From: Microvelia longipes
Lineage: Eukaryota; Arthropoda; Insecta; Hemiptera; Veliidae
Reading direction: 5' to 3'
DNA: 64,000 nucleotides
Assembly: GCA_018340805.1 (NCBI GenBank)
Contig: JACMZG010001911.1
Coordinates: 55,802,573 to 55,866,572 of the forward strand
A program made the position numbers and the translations under genes. Shown here piece by piece: positions 12,419-24,095 of this stretch. The notes under the pieces are model-generated. The model saw only the letters and a list, made by a program, of their open reading frames with translations. It did not search any database and was not told the DNA's origin. The first letter of the stretch is position 1. Every line of letters starts with the position of its first letter.

Positions 12419-13225
12419 TTGATTAATATATTTTTCCTGAGAAATAATCAGTTTGTCAGGTTCATAAATAATTTTATACCTAAAAATAATTACCAGTCTC
12501 CCTCTTTACATCAAACTCAGTCGATAATTTATCAACTACTTCATCAATTAACTCTATTTTATTGCTCACTAGAGCAATATCATCAACATGAACACCTAAG
12601 TACAAAATATATTTACCCTTTTTGTAAGTATAAATACAGGGATCAGACTTAAGCCTAGAAAACCCATTTTTTAATAATACATTATTAAGGGTATTATACC
12701 AAATTTTTCCACTTTGCTTAAGACCATACAATGCTTTATGTAGATAGCAAACCTGATCACCTTGCTCAAATCCAGGTGGTTGATACATATAAACCTCTTC
12801 CCCTCCAGTTTACCATTTAGATAGGCAGTTTTAATATCCATATTATTAATAGTCCAGCCCTTTTGAGCTCCAATTGATAATAATAATCTAAGAGAAGATG
12901 GTTTCATTACTGGAGCATACGTGTCGTTGTGAAACGGTTGAGCACAACCAACAGCTACCAATCGTGCTTTATATATTGTTTTATCGTTTTGTTCCTTAAG
13001 CGAAAACACCCACCTACTTTTAATAGGTTTTACATTTTTTGGTTGCTTCACCAAGGACCACACTTTGTGTGCCTTTAGAGATTCTAATTCTTGCTCCATA
13101 GCTTGAGACCAATTTTTATTTTTTAGTGCCTCTTCAATATTTGTAGGAATATCATTTTTATTCGATAACACCATGTTTATTTCATCACCAGGTATATACG
13201 TTCTGTCCAAGTTATGATTGCTCAC
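12419..13225 (-). pseudogene. Copia reverse transcriptase domain, frameshifted
   Basis: The conserved blocks are KARLVAVG, YAPV, MDIKTAYLNG, KALYGLKQS and HVDD. The catalytic motif reads HVDD where Copia elements usually have YVDD. A frameshift near 12790 splits the domain just after the MDIKTAYLNG block. Confidence 0.9.
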
Positions 13226-13329
13226 ATTCCTTCTGTCAGGCGACTCATAATAATTAATCTGTTGCCTATTATCTCTAATTGGTCTGCCATTATTTGCAGG
13301 TAAGTTTTTTGAATATTATTTTGATTTTC

Positions 13330-14449
13330 TATATTATTTTGTAATATTTCATTATTATGTATGTTATTTTCTGTTTCAGGTGCTGTTCATCAAGCAGGTC
13401 TTCATCATGAAATAAAAATATTTTAACATCTTTGTCTAATAGATTTTTGTTTAACAAGTCACAATCGGTATTTGTTTGACCCATTTTATCTTCTATAAAG
13501 CTCACATCACGAGATTCTACCACGTCATTCAAGACAATATCGTATAACCTATATGCTCGTCGATTTTGGGAATAACCAATAAATATTGCTTCACGTGTCT
13601 TTTCACCAAATTTTGTTCGTTTTAGTTTAGGTATAATGTAAAAGCACTTACACCCAAAGATACGTAAATGAGAAACATTAGGTTTCTTACCAGTGAAGAG
13701 TTCCTCAGGTCCTCATATCATTAGATTTAGCCGGAGTGCGATTCTTTAAGTAAACTGCGGTAGCAACAGCTTCAGTCCAAAAAAGTTTTTGGTAGATTAG
13801 ACGCTGCTAACAGAGCCCTTGCACTCTCTATGATAGTCCTATTGGCCCTTTCAGCTATTCCGTTAGAAGCCGGTGAGTACGGTGTAGTGAGCTGGTGAGA
13901 TATTCCTTGCTCTCTAAAAAATGAATTAAGAGTTGAATTTACCATCTCTCCACCATTATCTGACCGAATTTTACGGCATTTATGGCCAGTTTGTGTCTCA
14001 ATAAAAATAAAAAATCTTTTAGAACATTAGGGACCTCCGATTTTTCCTTAACAAACTTGACAAATATTTTTCTTGAATAGTCGTCTACTATATTTAAAAT
14101 GTATCGACTCCCACCTATAGATGTTTCTTCACATGGTCCAATTAAGTCTATGTGAAGAAGTTCTAATATTTCATCTGATTGTTTTCTACAATTCTCTTGA
14201 ATGACTTACGAGTTGATTTTGTTCGAATACATATTCGCACGGTTCCTCGTTATATTTTTTACACCTTAATTCATATAACATATCGTTGTTCATAAGCATT
14301 GTCAGATATTTGTAATTCACATGACCCAATCGACAATGCCATGTATAAAATGGTTGTTGTGCGCTCAAAGCATTTTCTTCTACATTTTTTCGTTTAAAAA
14401 CATAAAAATCATTTATCTTTTCCGCAAAAAAGACATCATCATTATTCAT
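13330..14449 (-). pseudogene. Copia pre-integrase and integrase domains, frameshifted
   Basis: A pre-integrase zinc-binding segment (WHCRLGHVNY) is followed by the integrase catalytic core. The three acidic residues can be seen in LHIDLIG, SDNGGE and AERANRT, with about 35 residues between the last two (D-X35-E). At least one frameshift lies between the first and second acidic residue. The domain catalyses insertion of element DNA and would account for the 5-bp target duplication. Confidence 0.85.
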
Positions 14450-14454
14450 ATCTT

Positions 14455-14748
14455 TTATTGTGCAACCATTTGTGTAAAATGAAGGGAATTATTTTCCTTA
14501 GTTAATTTACTTACAGATAATAAATTTCCATTTAATTTAGGAACATATAGGGTGTCATGAAGAATAATTTCATTTTCTATAAGTTTTATAGATCCGATTC
14601 CCTCCGAATAAATAACATGATTATCAGCTAGTTTTATCTTCCTCTTACTTTCATTTATAAAAGTAAATAAGTCTTTGTTACTTGACATATGGCTAGTAGC
14701 TCCGCTGTCTAGGATCCAACCATTAGACATAACAGTAGAGTTGACCAT
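14455..14748 (-). pseudogene. Copia aspartic protease domain
   Basis: The open stretch contains WILDSGATSHM, the active-site signature of retrotransposon aspartic proteases, followed by a LLSVSKLT-type motif. This domain matures the Gag-Pol polyprotein. A frame change separates it from the zinc knuckle upstream and another from the integrase region downstream. Confidence 0.85.
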
Positions 14749-14839
14749 CCAAGCCGCTTCATCTTGTTCCTCAGTAAGTTTTGCTTCCTGCTGGTTATTT
14801 CCCCCTTTTTGTTATTGTTTTTATTTTTTGGGTTTTCCC

Positions 14840-15590
14840 AACACTTATCGACAACATGTCCCCGTTTTTTACAGAGAAAACATGTCAGGGTTTAGAACCA
14901 TTGTACTGTTTATAACCTGTTGTACCCTTATTTTGGCCACCATGATAGTTGCCCGAACGATACTTTTCATCGTTACGGTTGTTATTGAGCCCTGTACGCT
15001 TTACTGGGTTCTTCTAAACTAGAAGGACCTTCCCTTTCTTCATGAAGTTGAAAGACTCTGCGTACATCACTTATTGTAGCTTTTGGCAGTTATCAAACTG
15101 CTGTGCAATAAAGTTGTACTTTTTTGGTAAACCTCTTAGCACTGATATGGTAAACTCCATATCCGATATGTCAGAGCCCATTGCTAAGGCCCCTGCCATA
15201 ACTTTTCGGCTCTTATCAGATAATCCTCCCATTTCTCACTGCTCTTCATGCTAAGTCGGGCTACATCATTTTTTACTTCTATAAGCCTTCTAGTAGTATC
15301 ACTCTCATACCTGTCTTTTATAATTGTCCAAAGCTTCGTAGGCTTTTTGCGTTTAATATCAGGCATACATGGGCATCGTCTATTGTTGACGCTATATGGC
15401 TCCTAGCCTTAGCATCTAACTTATTCCACTGTCCGGTCGTATCGTTTAAGCCTCGTAAGCTGGTATCCGAATCTACATACGATTTTAAGTTATTTGATTC
15501 TAAAAAACAAAGAATCCTAAATTTCCAGGTTATGAAATTTTTTTGACCCGTTAGTTTCGGGATCGCTAACGCGTCGTTTTGTTGCGACAT
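14840..15590 (-). pseudogene. Copia gag, frameshifted
   Basis: The first ATG (15590) opens MSQQNDALAIPKLTGQKNF, typical of the Copia gag N-terminus that packages element RNA. The frame shifts near 15340 and again downstream. A CCHC zinc knuckle (C-X2-C-X4-H-X4-C, residues CFLCKKRGHVVDKC) is encoded at about 14840-14886. The breaks are short indels, not large deletions, so the copy as read cannot make full-length gag. Confidence 0.85.
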
Positions 15591-15654
15591 TTCCGTGTTT
15601 TTTTGGGCTTTTAACCACAAAAATTACCGTATTTAATTTTAATAATAATAACCA

Positions 15655-15668
15655 CTGGGCCCATAACC
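15655..15668 (-). other. primer-binding site (initiator tRNA-Met half-tRNA)
   Basis: Two bases inside the 5' LTR, the sense strand reads GGTTATGGGCCCAG. This is complementary to the CAU anticodon stem-loop of eukaryotic initiator tRNA-Met. Priming from a cleaved half-tRNA at this position is known for Drosophila copia. Confidence 0.85.
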
Positions 15669-15670
15669 TC

Positions 15671-15870
15671 TGTTATGGATAGAAATAAAACAATTAACAA
15701 CTAATTAAACTAATAATCAAACTCATTTTTATTGTACGAAACACTCACAGGTTAGACCACGTTCGAAGAGACTCCATTTAAAAACAGGTTAAGTCACTTA
15801 ACATGTATGTGTTGCGGGCATAATCTATCTTATCAGGAATAGCATTATAATTATTAAAAATTACCCAACA
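15671..15870 (-). repeat. Copia 5' LTR
   Basis: The 200-bp LTR lies at the upstream end of the minus-strand element and begins TGTTGGGTAA in the sense direction. By eye it is base-for-base identical to the 3' LTR at 10891-11090. An AATAAA-type polyadenylation motif lies in its second half. Confidence 0.95.
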
Positions 15871-16412
15871 TCAATGAGGTTACACAGAGACCCTGACAGC
15901 CCCACTAAAAATGTTTCAGGTCTCTCAATGTATTAAGATAGGCTATGCCCCCTCTAGTATATATTCTCTATGCGGTAAAGGATGAAATAATTTAGGAGGT
16001 TTGTTAATATTCAGCAAAATAACTTTGTATGACAGATGTGACGAGAGCACAGTATAGAAATGATAAAGGTTTTGCTTATTGGGTTAACGAATATGGCAAG
16101 TAATATATATTATTACTCTCAGTCATGATATTTAAGGGGTTATAGTATTTGGCCATCAAAAGAGAAAGAGGGGTTAAAGGTATGCAGGGATGAACATATA
16201 AATCAAATAAAAGAATAGAACATTAATATAAAAAGATAAAGAGTTCCATATGGCTTGCTCAATAAGAAAGCCTATTGTTATGATAATACAAGCCTTGGTA
16301 AAGGTCCGCTAGGTGCCTCTATAAAACTTCCGTGGATTTTTCAACACCGGTCCGAAGTGGTTTAGGAAAAGACCCGCCATTTTGTCGGCCACGCCCTAGG
16401 TGGAGGCAAAAA

Positions 16413-16581
16413 CAGGTGAAATAGACACGCCCATCCAGGTAAAGGTTTTTGAGGCAACGCCCAGAGATACCTAGGGCGGTGCCTTTACATCTTTCACCTG
16501 GGGAGGTAAATTTTATAAAAGGTGAGAAACAACCTTATTGGTTCTTTTACCTGTAAACCACGCCTCCCTTACACTCAGGTG
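16413..16581. promoter_or_regulatory. cluster of five CAGGTR sites
   Basis: CAGGTG or CAGGTA, on either strand, at 16413, 16436, 16495, 16548 and 16576. The sequence is GC-richer than its surroundings and lies in the inferred intron. CAGGTR is the core bound by Snail and ZEB/Zfh1 factors. Function is inferred. Confidence 0.35.
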
Positions 16582-16999
16582 TCCGTGATATATTTCAGAG
16601 TGGTCTCAGATTTAAAAAAAATACATTTTATCCAAGCGGAAACTGGATACAGGAGGCTTGCCGTATTGATCCATTTACCTTCCCGTCTCTACCTTCTGCC
16701 TCACTACACTCTATTTCTGTGTTAGGGTAAAATATAAAATTTCCCCTTACTAACCTTTCAATCCATATCCTAGCCATTAGGCGTTTTAAAAATGTTAAAT
16801 GCATGACAGCTTATATTAAATTAGAACAACATCAAATGTTTGTATACATATACCGAACAAAATAAAATAACAAAATTTTAAATTTTGTACATCAATATAA
16901 AAAAATTTATATTTTAATTTTACATAAAACATACAACAAAAAACCTTTTTAATCTGTCCAAGTTAAAGTTCAGTCTTTTTAACACCACTGCGATGCACT

Positions 17000-17235
17000 T
17001 AGCAAAGTTATTTAGATAGTATTACTTCGGATTCGCTGAGCTCGACCTCATAATAAAATATAATCCAAATTTAATGGTGTTATGATTTCTGACTGGTTTT
17101 GCACGTCCTCAGAATATCATGATTACCCAAATCTTAAGGTGGTATTATTTCGGTCCCGCAATGCTTGACCTCAGCATTATCAGGTGACTCGATGTCTAGG
17201 GTGCTACAACTTAAGGTGGATCAAAATCAGACAGG
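17000..17235 (+). repeat. dispersed repeat (CGAAGCGAG family), degenerate subunits
   Basis: Three diverged units of about 65-80 bp of the type TTATTTCGG...TCGACCTCAG-ATTAT. They are related to the units at 58.7 kb and, more weakly, to the TTCGGACTCGCTTCGCTCG unit at 51.2 kb. Confidence 0.5.
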
Positions 17236-17369
17236 AGACAGGTATTAAATTGATTGATACAAAATTACTTTCATATTATGTTCACTTATGCATTAAAAAC
17301 TCTGTGGTCATACTTGGCAGCCAAGTTTTTATTAGTTTTAGTTTTTCATATAAGATTATTAGCAACCTA

Positions 17370-17557
<188 letters not shown>

Positions 17558-17789
17558 TATCACTTGATAGGGCGATGAAAAAGAAATCACGAATAAATAT
17601 GTCATATTTACTGAGTTCACATAACAAAATAAACAATAATGCATTTGTAGTGTTCGCGTCAAGCCTAACTATAGGTCTAAGCAAAGACAACAAAAACATG
17701 TAATATTAATTTTTAAGTCCATTTAAGTCAGTACAAGAAAGTTTCAGCCAGTCCAGGAGAATGCGAAAGACTAAAGGTAAAACTGAAGT

Positions 17790-17880
17790 TACCTGGCGTG
17801 GCAAGCCTACAGCTCACCTGGGGGCAGGTGCGCAGTGGACTATGGACCCGCCTACAAACCAGGTATTCCCGCCCCAGGTA
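17790..17880. promoter_or_regulatory. cluster of five CAGGTR sites, one a CAGGTAG
   Basis: Sites at 17790, 17815, 17825, 17860 and 17875 lie in 91 bp. The last reads CAGGTAG, the Zelda motif of insects. It lies in the inferred intron. Function is inferred. Confidence 0.38.
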
Positions 17881-17914
17881 GACAACGTGCTTCTAAATCC
17901 TATAGAATTGGAAT

Positions 17915-18440
17915 ATAAAACCATTACTTATCAGCTTATGGTTTTTATCTATCAAACTGACAAAACAAATAAAACCATTACTTATCGGCTTATAGTTCCA
18001 TTTATCAAAATGGTCAGATAAATTAAACCATTACTTATCGGCTTATAGTTCCATCTATCAAAGTGGCCAGATAAATTAAACCATTACTTATCGACTTATA
18101 GTTCCATCTATCAAAGTGGCCAGATAAATTAAACTATTACTTATCGGCTTATATTAGTTTTATCTATAAAAGTGGCCAGATAAATTAAACCATTACTTAT
18201 CGACTTATAGTTCCATCTATCAAAGTGGCCAGATAAATTAAACCATTACTTATCGGCTTATATTAGTTTTATCTATCAAAGTGGCCAGATAAATTAAACC
18301 ATTACTTATTGGTCTTATAGTTTCATTTATCAAAGTAGCCAGATAAATTAAACCATTACTTATCGGCTTATATTAGTTTTATCTATAAAAGTGGCCAGAT
18401 AAATTAAACCATTACTTATCCGCTTCTGATTATATTTATC
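17915..18440. repeat. 53-57-bp minisatellite
   Basis: About nine units of ACCATTACTTATCGGCTTAT plus AGTTCCATCTATCAAAGTGG and CCAGATAAATTAA. A TATTAGTTTT variant alternates with the AGTTCC form. Confidence 0.9.
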
Positions 18441-18739
18441 AAGCTGATGGCTAAATGAAAAAAAACATAAAATTAACAATGTTTCGCTGGGGAAATTCAC
18501 TTTTCCTAGCGTAGAGTTCCTAGAGTTAAACGGTATTAAAACGTTTTAATTAAATTCACGTATATTATTGTAATTATGAACGCCTTTTGTTTAATAAAAA
18601 AATAATATTTTATTTTAATAAAAAAATAGAAAGTTTAAAATAAAAACTTAAATTATGAAAATAAATAAGAGCAGAAAAAAAAGAATATAGTAAAGCTATC
18701 AAAAGACACTGTATACTAACTTAACTTGAGAAGCCATAC

Positions 18740-19745
18740 GAACTCAATTTTACAACCTATATGAACCCAATTTTGCAACCTATATGAACCCAACTTGAGA
18801 ACCTATATACGAAGCTATCACGACAACCTATACAAACCTTATTTTACAACCTACACGAACCCAATTTTACAACCTATATGAACCCAATTTTACAACCTAT
18901 ACGAACCAACTTGAGAACCTATATACGAAGTTATCATGACAACCTATACAAACCTATTTTACAACCTATACAACCCATTTAACAACCTATATAAACCAAT
19001 TTACAACCTATACGAACCCAACTTGAGAACCTATATACGAAGCTATCATGACAACCTATACAAACCTTATTTTACAACCTATACGAACCCAATTTTACAA
19101 CCTATATGAACCCAATTTTACAACCTATACGAACCCAACTTGAGAACCTATATACGAAGTTATCATGACAACCTATACAAACCTTATTTTACAACCTATA
19201 CGAACCCAATTTACAACCTATATAACCCAATTTTACAACCTATACGAACCCAACTTGAGAACCTATATACGAAGCTATCATGACAACCTATACAAACCTT
19301 ATTTTACAACCTATACGAACCCAATTTTACAACCTATATGAACCCAATTTTACAACCTATACGAACCCAACTTGAGAACCTATATACGAAGCTATCATGA
19401 CAACCTATACAAACCTTATTTTACAACCTATACGAACCCAATTTTACAACCTATATGAACCCAATTTTACAACCTATACGAACCCAATTTTACAACCTAT
19501 ACGAACCCAATTTTACAACCTATACGAACCCAACTTGAGAACATATATACGAAGCTATCATGACAACCTATACAAACTTATTTTACAACCTATACGAACC
19601 AATTTTACAACCTATATGAACCAATTTTACAACCTTACTATATGAACCCAATTTTCAACCTATATGAACCCAACTTGAAAACCAGTACGAAGCTATCATG
19701 ACAACCTATATGAACTCAACTTGACAATCTATTCGGACTCAGTAT
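18740..19745. repeat. 20-bp minisatellite with 117-bp higher-order units
   Basis: Monomers such as ACAACCTATACGAACCCAAT are arranged in higher-order units of about 117 bp, each carrying the variant ACCTATATACGAAGCTATCA. About eight higher-order units can be counted. Confidence 0.9.
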
Positions 19746-20544
19746 GACAAGAGTATTATTTATTCATTCTTCATGAACCTAATAATTTTGGAATATATAT
19801 ATCTTCTTACAGTTGCATGATTATAAATTCTTTTAAAACAAAGTTTTGAAACGCTATAAACATTCTTGATTATGTTTGTTGGTATAAATATTTGTATGTG
19901 TAATATAAAAGTATGTCCACATTAGAGAAGACTATATTTCCCAGTTCTATTAGTTAACCTCAATAAAGCGGTACGCGGGAAAGGTCAATTGGAGCCAACT
20001 CGTTTAATTCAACCCTTTCTGTTTGGTTGTCGCCCATTTTGTTTTTATATTAACTTGTATGGGCCACCAGTATGTAATTATGTTAATTTATAATGTTGGC
20101 TCTGAGTAGAAACATAAAAATTATCATAGCATAGATGTATGTTTTGCTTTTGAAATGAGAATTTTATTTCGAAGTTATGAAACACATCAATATGTAGCTG
20201 TACACGTCTTAAAATTCAAAGAATACCGTCGATATTCGATGCAGTCCAACAGAAATTGTCGACGAATGTCAAATTCTAAGCGCCTTTGTCGATATTTTTT
20301 GAATTCCATAACAGCTGCCAACAGTATTTAATGAGTAGTCGATACTTTGTGTTACTCATCGTCGACACTAACAGCTAACAACAATATTTACTAGATTCCA
20401 ACATATTGATACTTTCCCAACTACTGTCCAAACTTAAAATAAACAACCATCAGAAATTATTTGTAACTTTCAATCAAAGCTCAAAAAAATGTTCAGTAGT
20501 AATGAAAAACGTAAATGGTAGAAATCTATTGGCCAAATTTTTAC
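19746..20544. other. non-coding sequence with three GTCGATA repeats
   Basis: GTCGATA occurs near 20229, 20288 and 20337. No gene was recognised. Confidence 0.5.
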
Positions 20545-21270
20545 TGCAACGCGTCTTTAATCTCGCTTCACTAATCCTCAGATAGTAAATACATCCGTTT
20601 CATTCTCAGCGGACACCGAAACAGCACTGACCACGCTCAATGCTGCTTAACTTTTATGATCCGACAAAAACCATAGATATATACTTGTTGTATTAAAATG
20701 AAACTTTGTACACCTATTTATTACGTTAAGGTATACACTTGTACCAATTTAATTTCATTAGAATTTCAATTAAATTCATTTTAATTTTTATTCCGATTTT
20801 TTACAAATTATTAAAAAACGTACACAAGACAGTCCATAAAAATTGAATTAAAGCTGATAATGAGATGAAACTTGGCACATATATTGGTCTTATACATAGC
20901 TACATGCGTGATAGATCTCAATCTGATCACATAATTTTTCCGCGTTTTATGATTTTTGACATTTTGGCTGAGTCATTATTGCGGGTTAATGACATCATAA
21001 ACAAATTATTTTCCGAATAGCACAGCTTAAGCGGTAAACTGATTTTTGTACAGAGATTTAACTCTATATCATAAATAAACTAGGAGCTACGATGATAACA
21101 GACACACTCACATATACACACACAACTTCTCAAAAACCACTCTGGATGCCTTAAAAACACCTGAAACGGATAATTCCGGTGACATCCCGGTTTCGGATTT
21201 TTTGCAGACAATACGTTTCCTATATACCTACGGTATAAATGAGGAAAAGAAAAAAAAAATATTATTTTAA
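20545..21270 (+). repeat. dispersed repeat (CGAAGCGAG family), copy at 20.5 kb
   Basis: The block includes TCGCTTCACTAATCCTCAGA, ACTGACCACGCTCAATGCTG, ATGAAACTTGGCACATAT, a TACATAGCTACATGCGTG segment, CACACTCACATATACACACA and TTTCCTATATACCTACGGTA. The same blocks appear in inverted order at 60.4-61.2 kb and partly at 32.4 and 51.2 kb. No ORF survives. The element class is unknown. Confidence 0.75.
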
Positions 21271-23094
21271 AAAAATATTTAAAAAATTGATAATTAAAAG
21301 AATGAAATGCACAACACAAAATTGTAATAGGAAATGAAGAAAATCTAGTGAAAGAAATAAAGAAAGAAGGGGTGGTATGATAAAAAATCCCCTTAAGTGT
21401 TTTTATTGATTACATCAAAGTAGAGAAGGGAAGAGCAACCCCTTGGTATGATACAGAGGCAAGGGAATGAGGCCAGCGGGGCACCAGCTCACTCTATATA
21501 GCAGATATATAGCAATACTGCTCTCCTACAACGCTAGAGTTTAAACATAGTGGAGTCATGATGATTTCACCATCATAACTTCAGCAGGTAATCCAATACA
21601 CACAGGTTATATACCTTCCCAACAATTTTAGGTAATGCAAAGTAAAGTATGTACTATCAAAAACACTAAAATGCCAAAATTAGAGAAAACGTTTCTAAGA
21701 AAAAATATGATAAATAAATGGTTGAGTAATTTGTTTTACAAGGAGGTAAAGTGGCATTTAATTGCTGCAGATTTTTTTATTGACGAGCGATAGCCAGTCA
21801 TTAAATAATGAATTAGGAATTGTTAAATAACAAATAAATGGTATTTAAATACTTGAAATGGAACAAGTGTAAACTTTCATTTTTCTTTATCTTCTAAGAT
21901 TTTAGGTGAAACCTAATATGTCGAACAATAATTACTGTCAAATAACAATTTTTACTGCCAATAACTGCTTTTACTAACTTAATAATAAAATCGCATTTTA
22001 CTGATTTTTTTGAGTCAGTAAAGTACCTACTCTAATGCAGTTCTCAAAACAAATTTAATCAAATTGTCAAAACTACAACAGTTTGATGACATATCTACAC
22101 TCTAAGAACGATAACATGTTTCTATGTAATGTTATATCTATATGTTATATCGGAACAAGTTGGATCGAACCTTTAAAATTGATTCCACTCCTCGAAATAT
22201 ATCAAACATACATATCTATTATCTTTTTTGCGATTTTTAAAGGAAACTAACTATAAAGTTAATTAGTATTAAAAACCAATCGATACAAAAATTAATGTTT
22301 TTCAAAGTGTTTCGTTAAAGTAAAATTAATAAAAAAAACACGATTGTAAAGTAATACGAATAATAAATAAATCTTACTTGTCATGGTGTGAGGTAAATTT
22401 AGAGCTTTTTTACTCGGAATATTTGCAATAATAAAACAAGTTAAACAATAAAAAAAAACATAATAAAAGAAAAGTAAAGAAAGAAAAATATAATAAAAAA
22501 TAACACAATAAAATTAAGAAAATTTAAATAAAAAATATTACAGCTGCATAAATTTAATTAAGGAAAATACTTTAAAATGTAAAAATTCAAAATCTGTTCT
22601 GGAAAACAAATGTTTATTGTTTTAAAAAAAATAAAATTAATTGAGGAAATAAATAAATTATTAAAACAATGCATTAAAAATAAAATTAAAACAAGAGAAA
22701 AATCTAAAGAAAATGGCTAGAAATTAACTAGTCAAGGAAAACGACGATACTCACATTGTTTTAATGTGTCTGGAGCTAAATGATTGCCTTGGAAGACAGG
22801 TGTTTCTGATAACGGATTGGTTCTTTATTAATAATCACCAATAACATTTTTCAGAGACATTTTGTAATCATTTAATTGTTACAACAGGTGAAGGATGAGA
22901 CAAATAGATAATTAGGTATTATTGTGAATTATTAGGTAAACCAACTGGGCATGAAGTGATTCATAGAGTGATAAGATTGTTTTGATGTGTAATAGGATTT
23001 TTATCTAATGAGTGTCATGCAAGATCATGCGAAATTCAAAAGAAAAGTTAGCTTATTTTATAATGATATTTGAAATAATCAGAAGCCGTATTTA
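21271..23094. other. AT-rich non-coding sequence
   Basis: A GC-richer patch at 21430-21620 has no open frame with splice sites. The remainder is A/T-rich with nothing recognised. Confidence 0.55.
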
Positions 23095-23390
23095 GAACTT
23101 ACTAGAAAACGTAGTCTTTAAAAGTATACCGTATTTGAACTTACTTAGAAAAACGTCTTTTGCAGTCTTTAAAAGTATAACCGTATATTTGAACTTACTT
23201 AGAAAAACGTCTTTTGCAGTCTTTAAAAGTATAACCGTATATTTGAACTTACTTAGAAAAACGTCTTTTGCAGTCTTTAAAAGTATAACCGTATATTTGA
23301 ACTTACTTAGAAAAACGTCTTTTGCAGTCTTTAAAAGTATAACCGTATTTGAACTTACTTAGAAAAACGTCTTTTGCTTTCTTTTAAGTA
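23095..23390. repeat. 54-bp minisatellite
   Basis: Five nearly identical units of GAACTTACTTAGAAAAACGT plus CTTTTGCAGTCTTTAAAAGT. The unit length is a multiple of three, so an 18-residue repeating ORF appears, but it has no start context or domain. Confidence 0.92.
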
Positions 23391-23809
23391 AAAAGTTCAG
23401 AGACGAGCAAAAGAGTTTCCAAAAGTTTATTTAGTCCATCATTTTAATAAAAATAAGCCGATTTATTTGCCGTTTCTAAACTAAGTTAGATAAAGTTGTT
23501 CTACACTAATTAAAGTTTTATATAAACGCAGAAGTAAGTCTTGAAATAAGGTCCGGATTAATTCGGAGATGAGCAGTTTCTGAACTAAATTACAGAAAGG
23601 TCTTTAGAATTACATTGAACTATAAGAATGCAAAAGCCAGAGTCATATAGCTCCGGAGAACTTCGCACATCTGAGGCCGGTTCTGAACTAACTTAAAGAA
23701 ATCTTTTCTGTACTATTTTCACTGAGAGTTCAGAAATAAATGCATACTTAGTTATAAAACAAGCCTTTTATTAGTTAAATATCCTGAATTTGTATATAAA
23801 CAAACTTAA

Positions 23810-24095
23810 GCCCGTATTCAAAGACATTTTCTTAACATTTTCCTTAAGGAACCCATAAGGAGAACATTTTCGTTAACATTTTCCTCAAGGAACCCTTAAG
23901 GAAAATGTTTTTAAGCCACGAAAACCATGTTTTTTCCACTTTTAAACACGGGAACGATCATTTAAATTTCGTGGCTTAAAAACATTTTCCTTACCTAAAC
24001 CTAACATTCTCCTTAAGGAGACCTAACATTCTCCTTAAGAAACCCTTAAGGAGAATGTTAGGAAAATGTTAAGAAAATGCCTTTGAATACGGGCC
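23810..24095. mobile_element. piggyBac-like MITE with TTAA ends
   Basis: This 286-bp element has inverted ends GCCCGTATTCAAAGACATTT and GGCCCGTATTCAAAGGCATT (right end read inward). It is flanked on both sides by TTAA (23806-23809 and 24096-24099), the duplication made by piggyBac transposases. The interior is filled with nested inverted repeats of a CCTTAAGGAACC/ACATTTTCCTTAA type. There is no ORF. Confidence 0.82.

Larger units (their letters stand above)
10891..15870 (-). mobile_element. Copia-type LTR retrotransposon, complete but frameshifted
   Basis: This is a 4,980-bp element read on the minus strand. It is bounded by two identical 200-bp LTRs with TG...CA ends and a 5-bp target duplication, TCAAT (10886-10890 and 15871-15875). 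Domain order is gag with a zinc knuckle, protease, integrase, reverse transcriptase, RNase H. Integrase before reverse transcriptase defines the Copia (Pseudoviridae-like) order. The primer-binding site matches the anticodon stem-loop of initiator tRNA-Met, a half-tRNA primer as in Drosophila copia. Identical LTRs imply a very recent insertion, yet the coding region is broken into about ten frames by small indels. The element sits inside a hAT-like MITE. Confidence 0.95.
10669..15972 (-). mobile_element. hAT-like MITE, copy B, split by the Copia element
   Basis: The two parts are 10669-10890 and 15876-15972. Without the Copia element and its TCAAT duplication they sum to 319 bp, the same length as copy A, in the opposite orientation. 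The outer ends carry the same CATAGAG...CTAGAGGG inverted repeats and a perfect 8-bp duplication CGGTAAAG (10661-10668 and 15973-15980). The internal sequence is clearly homologous to copy A but diverged, so this MITE is older than the Copia insertion. Confidence 0.92.

Noticed and set aside
18740..19745. CRISPR-like regular repeats.
   Set aside because: There are no unique spacers; the arrays are continuous tandem repeats in a eukaryotic context.
23135..23362. 75-codon ORF with an 18-residue repeat.
   Set aside because: The 54-bp period is a multiple of three, which keeps any stop-free frame open. No start context or domain.
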